Below are positions 51,255 through 59,014 of a stretch of 64,000 nt of DNA, piece after piece; the first letter of the stretch is position 1, and every line of letters begins with the position of its first letter. The stretch is from Planctomycetales bacterium ZRK34 (GTDB lineage Bacteria; Planctomycetota; Phycisphaerae; Phycisphaerales; Zrk34). The stretch covers positions 3,717,850 to 3,781,849 of the forward strand of contig CP050848.1 in the NCBI GenBank assembly GCA_014873095.1. Reading direction: 5' to 3'. The notes beneath the pieces are model-generated. The model ran no database searches and had not been told where the DNA came from. It saw nothing but the letters and a program-made list of their open reading frames with translations. A program made the translations under genes and the position numbers.

Positions 51255-51346
51255 GCACCGTCGCCGACCTCGAAGGCGTCGAAACCATCACCGCTCAACA
51301 TGTCGGCGAAGCGATTCAGTACCGCCTGCTCGATCGCAAGTTCTGA
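51255..51346 (+). pseudogene. Direct repeat, right copy: comM 3' end remnant (possible attR)
   Basis: Codes in frame for the last ~30 residues of ComM (TVADLEGVETITAQHVGEA to the end) and the stop. It has no start codon or upstream homology: similarity begins abruptly at 51255. Differences to the left copy are all silent, so it was part of a working comM gene when they diverged. Confidence 0.85.
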
Positions 51347-51394
51347 CAGCGGTCAGCGTGTGGTGTTTGTTTTCAAAACTGCGGGTGGATGCCG

Positions 51395-52678
51395 TTATTT
51401 TTCCAGCACCGGCAGGGCGCGTTTGGCGATTTCGCTGGTGATGATCTCGTACGCCGGGCGGCTCCAGTGGTAGCCGTCGCCGGCGGCGAGGTTGAGCTGC
51501 TTCGCGAGGATCGAATAGACGTCGATCACTTCGATGTTCTGTTGCTTCATGACCTGCTGCGAGATGGTGTTCAGCCGAACCACGGTGTCGTTCTTTTCAC
51601 CGAGGCTGTCGACGGGCTTGTCTTTGGCGGGCTTGGGGGCGGTATGCGGCGTGGTCAGCAGGTAGTAAATTTTCGCCTGCGGGGCGCCGGACTTGAAGCA
51701 GCGCGCCAGGTCGCTCATGCGGTCGTGGACCTGCTGGTCGGACACCTTGTCGGGCGTCCAGTGCAGCGAGTGCAGGCCGTTGTTGAAGACGATCACATCG
51801 TACTTGTATCGGCCCGCCATCTCGGTCAGCGCGTCGACCGGCACATCGCCCCCGACGAAGTGAACGCAGTGAAAGACGTACACATGGTGCTTGAGCATTT
51901 CCGGGATGAACGAGCCGCGGTAGCCCATCGAGATCGAGTCGCCGTAGATCAGCACCTTCGGCCAGTCCGCATGTTCAATCTTCGGCACGTCCAGCGCCCA
52001 GCCTTTGCCGGCGACCGCGCCGCGCGGGTTGTCGCTTTTGGCTTCCTTGTCCGACACGTACTTGAACGTCGGCCCGTAGACCTTGACGTCGCGGATCACC
52101 ACCGGCATCGGTTTGGCGTTCCCCTTCACGTTGCGCCCGATCCACATCGGCTCGTTGTTCGGAACCATCTCCATGAAGCACTTTTTGAACGGTCGCCCGT
52201 CGAGGTAAAACGAAGCGTAGCCATCGCGGACCGCCAGCGTGAAGGTGTAGGGCGTATCGACCTTCGGCGGGTGTGAACCGCCGATGCCACGCGAGCTCAT
52301 GAAGATGTTGTTGACGTACGACCCGATCCGCCGTGCGTAGTACGGTTGCGCCCGGTAGTTCATGTCCACGGTGAATCCGTCATCGGTGTCGCCGCTGCTC
52401 TGCTTGCTCATGACGGTCAGCAGCGAATTCTCGACGAGCTCAGGCAGCTCGATTGTGACCTGCACGGTGAAGTTCTTCTGATCCGGGAATGCACTGGCGG
52501 GCACGGCGAAGGCGGCGCCGTCTGTGAGGGCGACCTTGCCGTCGACCTTGCTGATCTTGCCGGACTGAAGTTCCTGCGGGATGGCGTCGTCGGCCAAGTC
52601 CCACAGCGGCTTGTCGTCAGCGAATGCCGCGCTCAGCGAGGCGGCGACAACGAGGATGGCGAAGAGGGTGGTTTTCAT
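51395..52678 (-). CDS. Secreted SGNH hydrolase with N-terminal LamG-like domain
   Basis: 427 residues. Signal peptide at about 1-20. Residues ~25-215 form a concanavalin/LamG-like jelly roll (FTVQVTIELPEL, FYLDGRPFKK). Residues ~230-425 are an SGNH hydrolase: VLIYGDSISMGYRGSF holds the nucleophile, NNGLHSLHW replaces the usual GxND block, and DGYHWSRPAYE supplies the last His. It likely deacylates a glycan. The start was set at the ATG before the signal peptide, 70 codons inside the open frame. Confidence 0.82.
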   Translation of the reverse strand: MKTTLFAILVVAASLSAAFADDKPLWDLADDAIPQELQSGKISKVDGKVALTDGAAFAVPASAFPDQKNFTVQVTIELPELVENSLLTVMSKQSSGDTDDGFTVDMNYRAQPYYARRIGSYVNNIFMSSRGIGGSHPPKVDTPYTFTLAVRDGYASFYLDGRPFKKCFMEMVPNNEPMWIGRNVKGNAKPMPVVIRDVKVYGPTFKYVSDKEAKSDNPRGAVAGKGWALDVPKIEHADWPKVLIYGDSISMGYRGSFIPEMLKHHVYVFHCVHFVGGDVPVDALTEMAGRYKYDVIVFNNGLHSLHWTPDKVSDQQVHDRMSDLARCFKSGAPQAKIYYLLTTPHTAPKPAKDKPVDSLGEKNDTVVRLNTISQQVMKQQNIEVIDVYSILAKQLNLAAGDGYHWSRPAYEIITSEIAKRALPVLEK

Positions 52679-52958
52679 GTCGTACTCAATTCTGCAGGGC
52701 AACGGAGAGTGTCTATTTGACCACCGCCTGCGTAGCGGGCGGATCTTGCAGCAACCAGTATAACGCCACCCCGCAACACCCCTCGCGCGGTCGTCGAAAC
52801 GTTCCCCGGAACATCTCCCAGGTGGGACATTGACCATGCCGGGCCACCGAGGGACGGGTCTGCTCGATCGACAATTCTTATCCCGCATCAGACGGGTCTG
52901 AACCCCTTATCGGAACCACGGGAATCGTCTGAATCCTCTTTAAAGCCCAAAAAACGCC

Positions 52959-52987
52959 TTGCAAGGGGCCATGGGGGGTGATATGTT
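52959..52987 (+). promoter_or_regulatory. Promoter of the PEP-CTERM/metalloprotease operon
   Basis: TTGCAA (52959-52964), a 17-bp spacer ending in TGA (extended -10) and TATGTT (52982-52987). Predicted transcript start near 52994, inside the Fur-like box. Confidence 0.5.
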
Positions 52988-52988
52988 A

Positions 52989-53005
52989 TTGAGATTGAGT
53001 CTCAA
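52989..53005 (+). promoter_or_regulatory. Fur-like box over the transcript start
   Basis: TTGAGATTGAGTCTCAA is a perfect 6-5-6 palindrome whose arms equal those of the known Fur-box form TTGAGAATGATTCTCAA. It starts one base after the -10 element, an ideal position for repression. A 16/17 match stands before the heme operon at 61530-61546. Confidence 0.65.
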
Positions 53006-53035
53006 GATCGTTTCTTGGGGCTGTGAAATAGAAAA

Positions 53036-53074
53036 GGCGGCCCGGGTCTCCCTAGCAAGAAAGCCCTGGCCGCC
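53036..53074 (+). promoter_or_regulatory. Leader hairpin
   Basis: GGCGGCC and GGCCGCC close a hairpin with an inner GGG/CCC helix, just before the ribosome site of a small ORF. I do not recognise a known riboswitch. Confidence 0.45.
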
Positions 53075-53090
53075 GTGGTGAGGACAACTC

Positions 53091-53234
53091 ATGCGAGCTG
53101 CCATCGCGTGTATTAACCCTTCTGCGGCACGAGGTGTCAAATCTCGACGGGGTTGTTTCGCCCATCTTTTTCACACGACGCCCGACGACCGGCGCGGCGG
53201 CGTGTGGGGATTGCTGATCCAGGGAGGTGATTGA
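53091..53234 (+). CDS. Possible small leader protein (47 aa)
   Basis: The ATG is six bases after AGGA and opens a 47-codon frame within the long leader of the PEP-CTERM operon. It contains two Cys, two His and several Arg, with no signal peptide or known domain. The second half looks of low complexity (DDRRGGVWG). Transcribed first after the Fur-like box, it could be a leader peptide or a small regulator; it may also be chance. Confidence 0.35.
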   Translation: MRAAIACINPSAARGVKSRRGCFAHLFHTTPDDRRGGVWGLLIQGGD

Positions 53235-53323
53235 CCGTCGGACGACAAGCCGACATCCGCAGCCGGTCCAAACCTTGTGTTATTGAAACATTCCTTATCG
53301 CAGAAGGAAGGTGACATGTTTTT

Positions 53324-54049
53324 ATGCGTTACTCACACGCGACTGTTTTTGCGTTGGTTCTGATCGGTCTTCTGTCCAGCGTGCCCACGGCGTACGGTTC
53401 GTTCGCGCCGCCGAGCTTCCTGGACCCCAGCGGCTGGTCGATCGGCGATGCCGGCACGACCCATCAGCAGTGGGATGAACTCGACGGGACCGCCACGCCC
53501 GACGTTTCCTACATCACCAGCCCCACCGGCTTGACGGATCCGACGGTCGAGCCGACTGGCCCTGCCTTCACCACCGGCAGTGACAACTACTACTCGTTCA
53601 GCGGTGACTACGGGGTGATCGGCACCATCTACAACCACGGCGGCGCCGGCGGCACCCATGTGATTGTTCAGCTCGGTCTGTCGACCAATCCGGACTACGA
53701 CACGGCCAGCTTTCTGAACGTGCATCTGACCGATCTCGGCGGCGGCGTCCTGACCGGCGGCCATACCGGCGATGAACTGCAGAGCGTCAAGCTCTCGGAC
53801 AACATCGTCAACAGTTCGTTCGGCGAAGTCGATTACGAAGAGTATCTCTACGAGTTCTATCTCGACGGCTACACCGGCGATTTCCAGGTTCAGTTGGACG
53901 TGCCGATTCACGCGAGCTTCGACACGCTCCGCGTGGACACGGCGATTTCATCGTCGGCCTTCGCGCCGACGACTGTGCCGGAGCCGGCCTCGCTGGCTGT
54001 GTTGTCGCTGGGCGGATTGCTGCTGGCACGCCGTCGGCGTCGAGCCTGA
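53324..54049 (+). CDS. PEP-CTERM surface protein, Fur-box controlled
   Basis: 241 residues. Signal peptide at about 1-25. The mature region has no domain I know; it is rich in Gly, Asp, Tyr and contains NYYSF, IYNHGG and YEEYLYEFY clusters. The C-terminus VPEPASLAVLSLGG...RRRRR is a canonical PEP-CTERM signal (VPEP, hydrophobic helix, basic tail). An AAGGAAGG site lies 12 bases upstream; an overlapping ATG at 53316 opens a 15-codon frame in another phase, which could act as a short upstream ORF. First large gene after the Fur-like box. Confidence 0.82.
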   Translation: MRYSHATVFALVLIGLLSSVPTAYGSFAPPSFLDPSGWSIGDAGTTHQQWDELDGTATPDVSYITSPTGLTDPTVEPTGPAFTTGSDNYYSFSGDYGVIGTIYNHGGAGGTHVIVQLGLSTNPDYDTASFLNVHLTDLGGGVLTGGHTGDELQSVKLSDNIVNSSFGEVDYEEYLYEFYLDGYTGDFQVQLDVPIHASFDTLRVDTAISSSAFAPTTVPEPASLAVLSLGGLLLARRRRRA

Positions 54050-54136
54050 GCGTTCACCAAACTTTTTACCACCCTTACGGGGATCGCGGCTTTTGCAGGG
54101 CCGCCATCCCTTTTGATGAATTGGCTGGAGGTATCG

Positions 54137-55009
54137 ATGCGCCGGGCTGGAGCTTTCACGTTGATCGAGTTGCTGGTGGTGGTCGCCATCATTGCGGTGC
54201 TGGTGTCGTTGCTGCTGCCGGCGCTGAGCAAGGCGCGGAAGGTGGCGCGATACACCGTGACGATGTCGGACATGCGCCAGATGATGGTCGGGCATTCGTA
54301 CTACCGCCAGGCGTATCGCGATTACCTGATGTGGGGCTACCCCAACGCCCGGGTCAACGGCCGGCCGGTGGAGGTGACCCTGCCGACGGGGCAGCGACTG
54401 CCGGGCGCGGCGCACAGCGCCTTGCCGGTGATGCGTTACCCGGTGCGGATGGCTCCGTGGGCGGGCGACACCTGGGAGATTCTTTACAGCCACACCGAGC
54501 CGCGCCAGCCGCCGTCGCCGCAGGACACCGTGCTCGAAGCCTGGACCAAGGCGTACGAACTGTCGGTGAACCCGAGCTTCGGGATCAACGGCATCTTTCT
54601 CGGCGGGCACAAGGACTTCGACGGCTTCGTCGGACCCGACGACGATCGGCCGAACATGAACAAGCACGTGGCGTTTTACGGATCGCGCGTGCGTCATCCA
54701 TCGCGCATGATCGTGTTCGGCGAATCACAGATGCGCGGCGGCGGCGCCGACGATGAGTCGGGTTTTCACACGCTGACGCCTCCCGTGGCCGACGGCCGCA
54801 AATGGGAGGCCGACGGTCAAGGCGGATTCAACATCACCACGTCGAAGCTGATCGGCCTGCCCGAAGGTCGCTGGGATCAGCGCACAGTCATCGGCTGGCT
54901 GGACACGCACGTCGAAGGTCAGACCGCCCGTGAGTTGGACAACATGATGCTGTGGGCCCCGACCGCCGACGCCGTGGACTACGACTATGCCGAAGACTTC
55001 GGGTACTGA
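54137..55009 (+). CDS. Pseudopilin-like protein
   Basis: 290 residues. GGAGG lies five bases before the ATG. RRAGAFTLIELLVVVAIIAVL is the prepilin signal and helix. The large globular part contains SFGINGIFLGGH, PSRMIVFGESQMR and, near the end, TVIGWLDTHVEGQTA, where a D-x-H replaces the DGH of relatives. It is the second PEP-CTERM/pseudopilin couple in the window. It may anchor or present the neighbouring surface proteins; this is inference. Confidence 0.83.
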   Translation: MRRAGAFTLIELLVVVAIIAVLVSLLLPALSKARKVARYTVTMSDMRQMMVGHSYYRQAYRDYLMWGYPNARVNGRPVEVTLPTGQRLPGAAHSALPVMRYPVRMAPWAGDTWEILYSHTEPRQPPSPQDTVLEAWTKAYELSVNPSFGINGIFLGGHKDFDGFVGPDDDRPNMNKHVAFYGSRVRHPSRMIVFGESQMRGGGADDESGFHTLTPPVADGRKWEADGQGGFNITTSKLIGLPEGRWDQRTVIGWLDTHVEGQTARELDNMMLWAPTADAVDYDYAEDFGY

Positions 55010-55176
55010 AAACCGCGCGATGCCTGCGCGTCGCGATGCTGATTCGCCGCCGGCATCAGAGTCGATGATCAACCGGTCATCGGCTTGATGGTCGTTCGCT
55101 CCGTGAGAAACGGAGATCGGAGCGCGGGGCCGGTGGTGGGGCCGGTCCCGATTTTTACTTTCAAGGATTCAATATC

Positions 55177-56097
55177 ATGACAAATTTGCGAACAATCGGG
55201 CTGGTGATGGGCATTTCGGCGATGTGTCTGCTGGCGGCCGGGCGGGCCGAGGCGTTGAACATTCAGTTCGATTATCGCTTCGACGCCAACGGCATGTTCG
55301 ATGTGCCGCAGCGGGTCGCGGCGCTCGAAGCGGCGGCCTCGATCTACGAGCGGTTTGCCGATGAGTTGACCGCAATCCAGCCCGGCGACGGCAACACGTG
55401 GTCGGTCAGTCTGACGCGCCCCGATGGCGGCGGTACGGCGGTCGTCGATGACCTTGCCGTGGCGGCGGACACGGTCGTGATCTTCGTCGGCGGGTGGTCG
55501 TTTCACCCGTCGGTGCTCGGTTTTGCCGGCCAGGGGCAGATCGTCAATGCGGCCGGTTCCGATGAGTGGTTCGACACGCTGGCGGCGCGCGGGCAAAGCG
55601 GCGCGCTGGCAGATCAGCCGACCGATTACGGCCCGTGGGGCGGCGCGATCACGTTCAACACTAATGTCGACTGGCACTACGGACCGGCCGTCGCCCCGGC
55701 CGGTCCGCAGCCGGACTTTCTGACGACGGCCATGCACGAGTTGGGTCACATTCTCGGCTTCGGCGAGGCGGACTCGTGGTTTGAGTTGATCAGTGAAGGC
55801 GAAGACGACTCGCTTCTTTTCAACGGCGCTCACACCATCGACCTGCTCGGCGAACCGGCGGAACTGGATCAGTACGGCTCGCACTGGGCTGAGGGAACTT
55901 ACAGCACCGTCGATGGCATGCTTCAGGAAACGGCGATGGACCCGTCGACGCCGCGCGGCCAGCGGCAGCTCATGACGGTGTTGGACTATGCCGGTTTTGC
56001 CGACATCGGCTGGGAGATCACCGCCGTGCCCGAGCCGACGGGGTTGGCGGTGATGATGTCGGTGATGACAATCATGTGGCGATCACGCCGAAGGTGA
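55177..56097 (+). CDS. Secreted PEP-CTERM metalloprotease (HExxH)
   Basis: 306 residues. Signal peptide at about 1-26. The zinc motif HELGHILGFGE places H187, E188 and H191 as in metzincins, but the third ligand position (residue 197) is Glu rather than His or Asp. The protein ends in VPEPTGLAVMM, a hydrophobic helix and RSRRR, a PEP-CTERM signal. This looks like the NF038122-type family. AAGGA precedes the ATG by nine bases. It ends four bases before the converging hmuV gene. A role in releasing heme from proteins is plausible from context. Confidence 0.8.
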   Translation: MTNLRTIGLVMGISAMCLLAAGRAEALNIQFDYRFDANGMFDVPQRVAALEAAASIYERFADELTAIQPGDGNTWSVSLTRPDGGGTAVVDDLAVAADTVVIFVGGWSFHPSVLGFAGQGQIVNAAGSDEWFDTLAARGQSGALADQPTDYGPWGGAITFNTNVDWHYGPAVAPAGPQPDFLTTAMHELGHILGFGEADSWFELISEGEDDSLLFNGAHTIDLLGEPAELDQYGSHWAEGTYSTVDGMLQETAMDPSTPRGQRQLMTVLDYAGFADIGWEITAVPEPTGLAVMMSVMTIMWRSRRR

Positions 56098-56101
56098 CTG
56101 G

Positions 56102-56971
56102 TCACGTTTTGTTTTGGCGGCGATTGAAGGTGAGCATGTTGGTGCAGCAGGCGGCGCAGCCGCTTGGCGCGGTGGGCGCCTGGGCGGTCTGCTCGACGCT
56201 CACGTCGAACACGTCTTCCAGCAGCGACCAGGTGCGGGTGTTGGCAATGGGGCATTGTCCGGCGAGGCGGCCGCGGTGCATGACCAGCAGGCGGTCGCAG
56301 AAACGGATGGCCATGTTGATGTCGTGCATGACCACCGCGATGGCCATGTCGTTTTGGCGGGTCTGCGCGTGCAGCAGGTGCATCACGTCGAGCTGGTGGC
56401 CGATGTCCAGCGCCGAGGTCGGCTCATCCAGCAGCAACACGCGCGACTGCTGGGCCAGCGTCATGGCGATCCATGCCCGTTGGCGCTCACCGCCGGATAG
56501 CTCAGCCAGCGGGCGGTCGGTCAACGCATCGAGTCGGCACTCGGCGATCGCCTGCTCGATGGCGAAGCGGTCGTCGTGGTGACGCCACTGCAGCCATCGC
56601 GCGTGCGGGGCGCGCCCGCATTGAACCAGGTCGCGCACGGTCATGCCCACAGGGGCGTCGGGGTGCTGAGGCAGGGCGGCAAGTCGGCGCGCCCGTTCGG
56701 GGCGCGACCAGCGCGACAGGGCGCGCCCGTCGAGCTCGACATGCCCGCGGGTCGGCATGAGATTGCCGCTGAGTGTTTTGAGCAGGGTGGATTTGCCGCA
56801 ACCGTTGGGGCCGATCACGCCCAGCAGCTCGCCGGGTGACAATTCACATGACACATGTTGCACGATGCAGCGGCGATCGTATCCGGCGCACAGGTCGCTG
56901 GCCTTGAGCAGGGCGCGCCGGGGTGAGGCCGCGTCGGGTTCGGTCATGCATGTCATCTGTGCCTGAGTCAT
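56102..56971 (-). CDS. hmuV: Heme ABC transporter ATP-binding protein HmuV
   Basis: 289 residues. Walker A GPNGCGKST near residue 53, ABC signature LSGGERQRA near 160, Walker B RVLLLDEPTSALD and the H-loop MHDINMA. It belongs to the iron-siderophore/heme (FecE/HmuV) branch. The start ATG overlaps the permease stop as ATGA. The C-terminus carries a Cys-rich tail (SGCAACC) beyond the usual end, a possible metal or heme contact. Last gene of the heme operon. Confidence 0.9.
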   Translation of the reverse strand: MTQAQMTCMTEPDAASPRRALLKASDLCAGYDRRCIVQHVSCELSPGELLGVIGPNGCGKSTLLKTLSGNLMPTRGHVELDGRALSRWSRPERARRLAALPQHPDAPVGMTVRDLVQCGRAPHARWLQWRHHDDRFAIEQAIAECRLDALTDRPLAELSGGERQRAWIAMTLAQQSRVLLLDEPTSALDIGHQLDVMHLLHAQTRQNDMAIAVVMHDINMAIRFCDRLLVMHRGRLAGQCPIANTRTWSLLEDVFDVSVEQTAQAPTAPSGCAACCTNMLTFNRRQNKT

Positions 56972-58050
56972 GTCAGCTTCCGTCCGTAAAGCAGGGCCAC
57001 GAAATACGGGCCGCCGATCATGGCCGTCAACACGCCGACCGGCATCTCGCCGAGCACGCGCGCCCCGATGTCGGCCCAGACCAGCATCACCGCCCCGGCC
57101 AACATCGCCGCCGGCATCAGTCGCCCGTGGGTGTGGCCGACGGTCAGTCGCATGATGTGCGGAATGATCAGCCCGACGAATCCGATCACGCCGACGGCGC
57201 ACACCGCCGAGCCGGTCAGCAGCGAGGCGGTGATGATTGCCGCCATGCGTGTGAGGTTGACATGCACGCCGAGGTTGTGCGCCACCGCTTCGCCGAGTTG
57301 CAACAGGTTCAGCGGGCGGATCAGCATCGCCGCAAGCCCGAGTCCGATCAGCAAGCACGGAGCGACCAGCGTCACGTGGTGCCAGCTTCGGGTGTTCAGC
57401 GAACCGGCCAGCCAGAGCACCACCCCCTGCACGCGGTCGGCGAAATACACCATCAGAAAACCCTGAAACCCGCCGAGCATCGCGCTGACCGCGACTCCCG
57501 CCAGAATCATCCGCACCGCCGAGGTGCCCACGCCCGGCTGCCACGACAGCGCGAACACCACCACCGACACCGCCATCGCTCCGACAAACGCCGCCAGCGG
57601 CAGCGTCAACAGCCCGAGCCCGCTGGCGACCATCATCGGCGGCACCGCCACGATCATGATTGTCGCCGCCAGCGCCGCCCCCGCCGTGACGCCGATGATG
57701 TCCGGCGACGCCAGCGGGTTGCGCATGATGCCCTGCAGCAGCACTCCGGCGATCGACAGGTTCACACCCACCATCGCCGCCAGCAGCGTGCGCGGCATGC
57801 GCAGGTTCCACACGATCGTCGCATCCGGTGATTGAGCCCACGCGTCGGTCTGCCAGCGCAAAGCAATCGCGTCGACGACCTGCCCGATCGTCATGTTGTG
57901 CCCGCCCACGCCGAGGCTCACGAGCATGCCCGCAGCCAGCAACAACCCCAGCGCGATCAGCGTGATCGTCAACGCCGGAACCTGCGACTTCGCTTTGTCA
58001 GCGCCGGCCCGTTCGGCCGCAGGATGAAGCTGTGAGGCGGCGGTGGTCAT
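56968..58050 (-). CDS. hmuU: Heme ABC transporter permease HmuU (FecCD family)
   Basis: 360 residues with about ten membrane spans. VSLGVGG, ATIVWNLRMPRTLLAAMVGVNLSI-type segments (split by spans), GVLLQGIMRNPLASPDIIG and VGVIGFVGLIIPHIMR are standard for FecCD/BtuC permeases. Start and stop overlap both neighbours by four bases (ATGA), so the hmuTUV genes are translated together. It moves heme across the inner membrane. Confidence 0.92.
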   Translation of the reverse strand: MTTAASQLHPAAERAGADKAKSQVPALTITLIALGLLLAAGMLVSLGVGGHNMTIGQVVDAIALRWQTDAWAQSPDATIVWNLRMPRTLLAAMVGVNLSIAGVLLQGIMRNPLASPDIIGVTAGAALAATIMIVAVPPMMVASGLGLLTLPLAAFVGAMAVSVVVFALSWQPGVGTSAVRMILAGVAVSAMLGGFQGFLMVYFADRVQGVVLWLAGSLNTRSWHHVTLVAPCLLIGLGLAAMLIRPLNLLQLGEAVAHNLGVHVNLTRMAAIITASLLTGSAVCAVGVIGFVGLIIPHIMRLTVGHTHGRLMPAAMLAGAVMLVWADIGARVLGEMPVGVLTAMIGGPYFVALLYGRKLT

Positions 58051-59012
58051 TTGGCATCCGGTTCCAGCAGGGCTTTGAGCTGTCGCATCGCTTCGGACGC
58101 ACGCGGCCCGGGGTTCGAACTGAACAGCACCTCATCCAGCACATGCACCCGCTGATCCTTCACCGCCTGTATCTGCGCCCATGCCGGGTGCGCCCCCAAA
58201 TGTTTGATCACCATCGGGGCCGGCCCGTGCGGCAGAATCACAATCACCTGCGGCGACCGCGCCACCGCCTGTTCTAAATCCAGCGGCGCCACCGAGCGCA
58301 TCTTCCCGAATGCCGGATCATCAGCCGCGATGTTTTCAGCGCCGAGCCGTTTGATCATGCTGCCGATGTACGACGTTTCGCGGTACGCATAAAACGCATC
58401 CGGCGTGCCGAACAGTGCGAGCGCGCGCAGCCCTTGGGCCGAGTCGACACCGCTGATCGCATCAATCTCACGTTGCAGTTTCGCCACCTGCTCGGCCGCT
58501 CGTTGCGGCTTGCCGATGATCCGCCCCAGCAGCGTCAGCTTGGTCGCCACGTCATCGACGGATGCAACTTCCATCAGCGCCACGGGAATGCCAAGCGTCT
58601 GCTGAATGTTGTCCGCGAACGGCGCGAAGTTCACGTGCAGTATCACCAGGTCCGGCTTCGCGGCCGCCAGCGATTCGACTTCGGGACCGGCCCCGTGCGT
58701 GACGGCGAACGTGCTGATCGACCGCGCCGCTTCGGGGTGAATCTTCCGCTTGGGCACATCCGGCCGCAGCACCGGCGGGTGATCCAGCGCCATCAGCAGT
58801 TCAACGGCAAACGATGCCCCGGCAACGATGCGCTCGGCCGGCCGGTCCAGCGTGAGGCTTCGCCCGGCATCGTCGGTGAATGTGATCGCTTCGGGGGATA
58901 CGCTAGCCTCGGAAGCGGCCGGCGCCTGATCGCACCCGCTCGTCGCCAAAACCATCGCCAGCCACGCCGCAGTGAGTGTCATTACAAAAAAACAACGGTG
59001 AGACATGGTCAT
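58047..59012 (-). CDS. hmuT: Heme-binding lipoprotein of the ABC transporter, HmuT
   Basis: 321 residues. Lipoprotein leader with ATSGCDQ as lipobox, then a helical-backbone binding fold: FTDDAGRSLTLDRPAERIV near the start and VLDEVLFSSNPGPRASEAMRQL at the end. The chosen ATG lies seven bases after AGGAG; a first ATG at 59018 is too close to that site. The tyrosine cluster YAYRETSYIGSM may contact heme, as Tyr does in ShuT/PhuT; this assignment is by inspection. Confidence 0.87.
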   Translation of the reverse strand: MTMSHRCFFVMTLTAAWLAMVLATSGCDQAPAASEASVSPEAITFTDDAGRSLTLDRPAERIVAGASFAVELLMALDHPPVLRPDVPKRKIHPEAARSISTFAVTHGAGPEVESLAAAKPDLVILHVNFAPFADNIQQTLGIPVALMEVASVDDVATKLTLLGRIIGKPQRAAEQVAKLQREIDAISGVDSAQGLRALALFGTPDAFYAYRETSYIGSMIKRLGAENIAADDPAFGKMRSVAPLDLEQAVARSPQVIVILPHGPAPMVIKHLGAHPAWAQIQAVKDQRVHVLDEVLFSSNPGPRASEAMRQLKALLEPDAK

Positions 59013-59014
59013 GA

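Noticed and set aside
53231-53312. TTG-started frame behind GGGAGGTGA
   Set aside because: The spacing to the TTG is only about three bases and the short translation has no features; not separable from chance.
56094-56113. Terminator between the converging operons
   Set aside because: GTGAC/GTCAC gives only five base pairs with a two-base loop, and the T-run is broken; too weak to claim.
56972-57841. N-terminal extension of hmuV of 290 codons
   Set aside because: This part is the shadow of the hmuU permease in another frame; the ATGA overlap at 56971 marks the real start.
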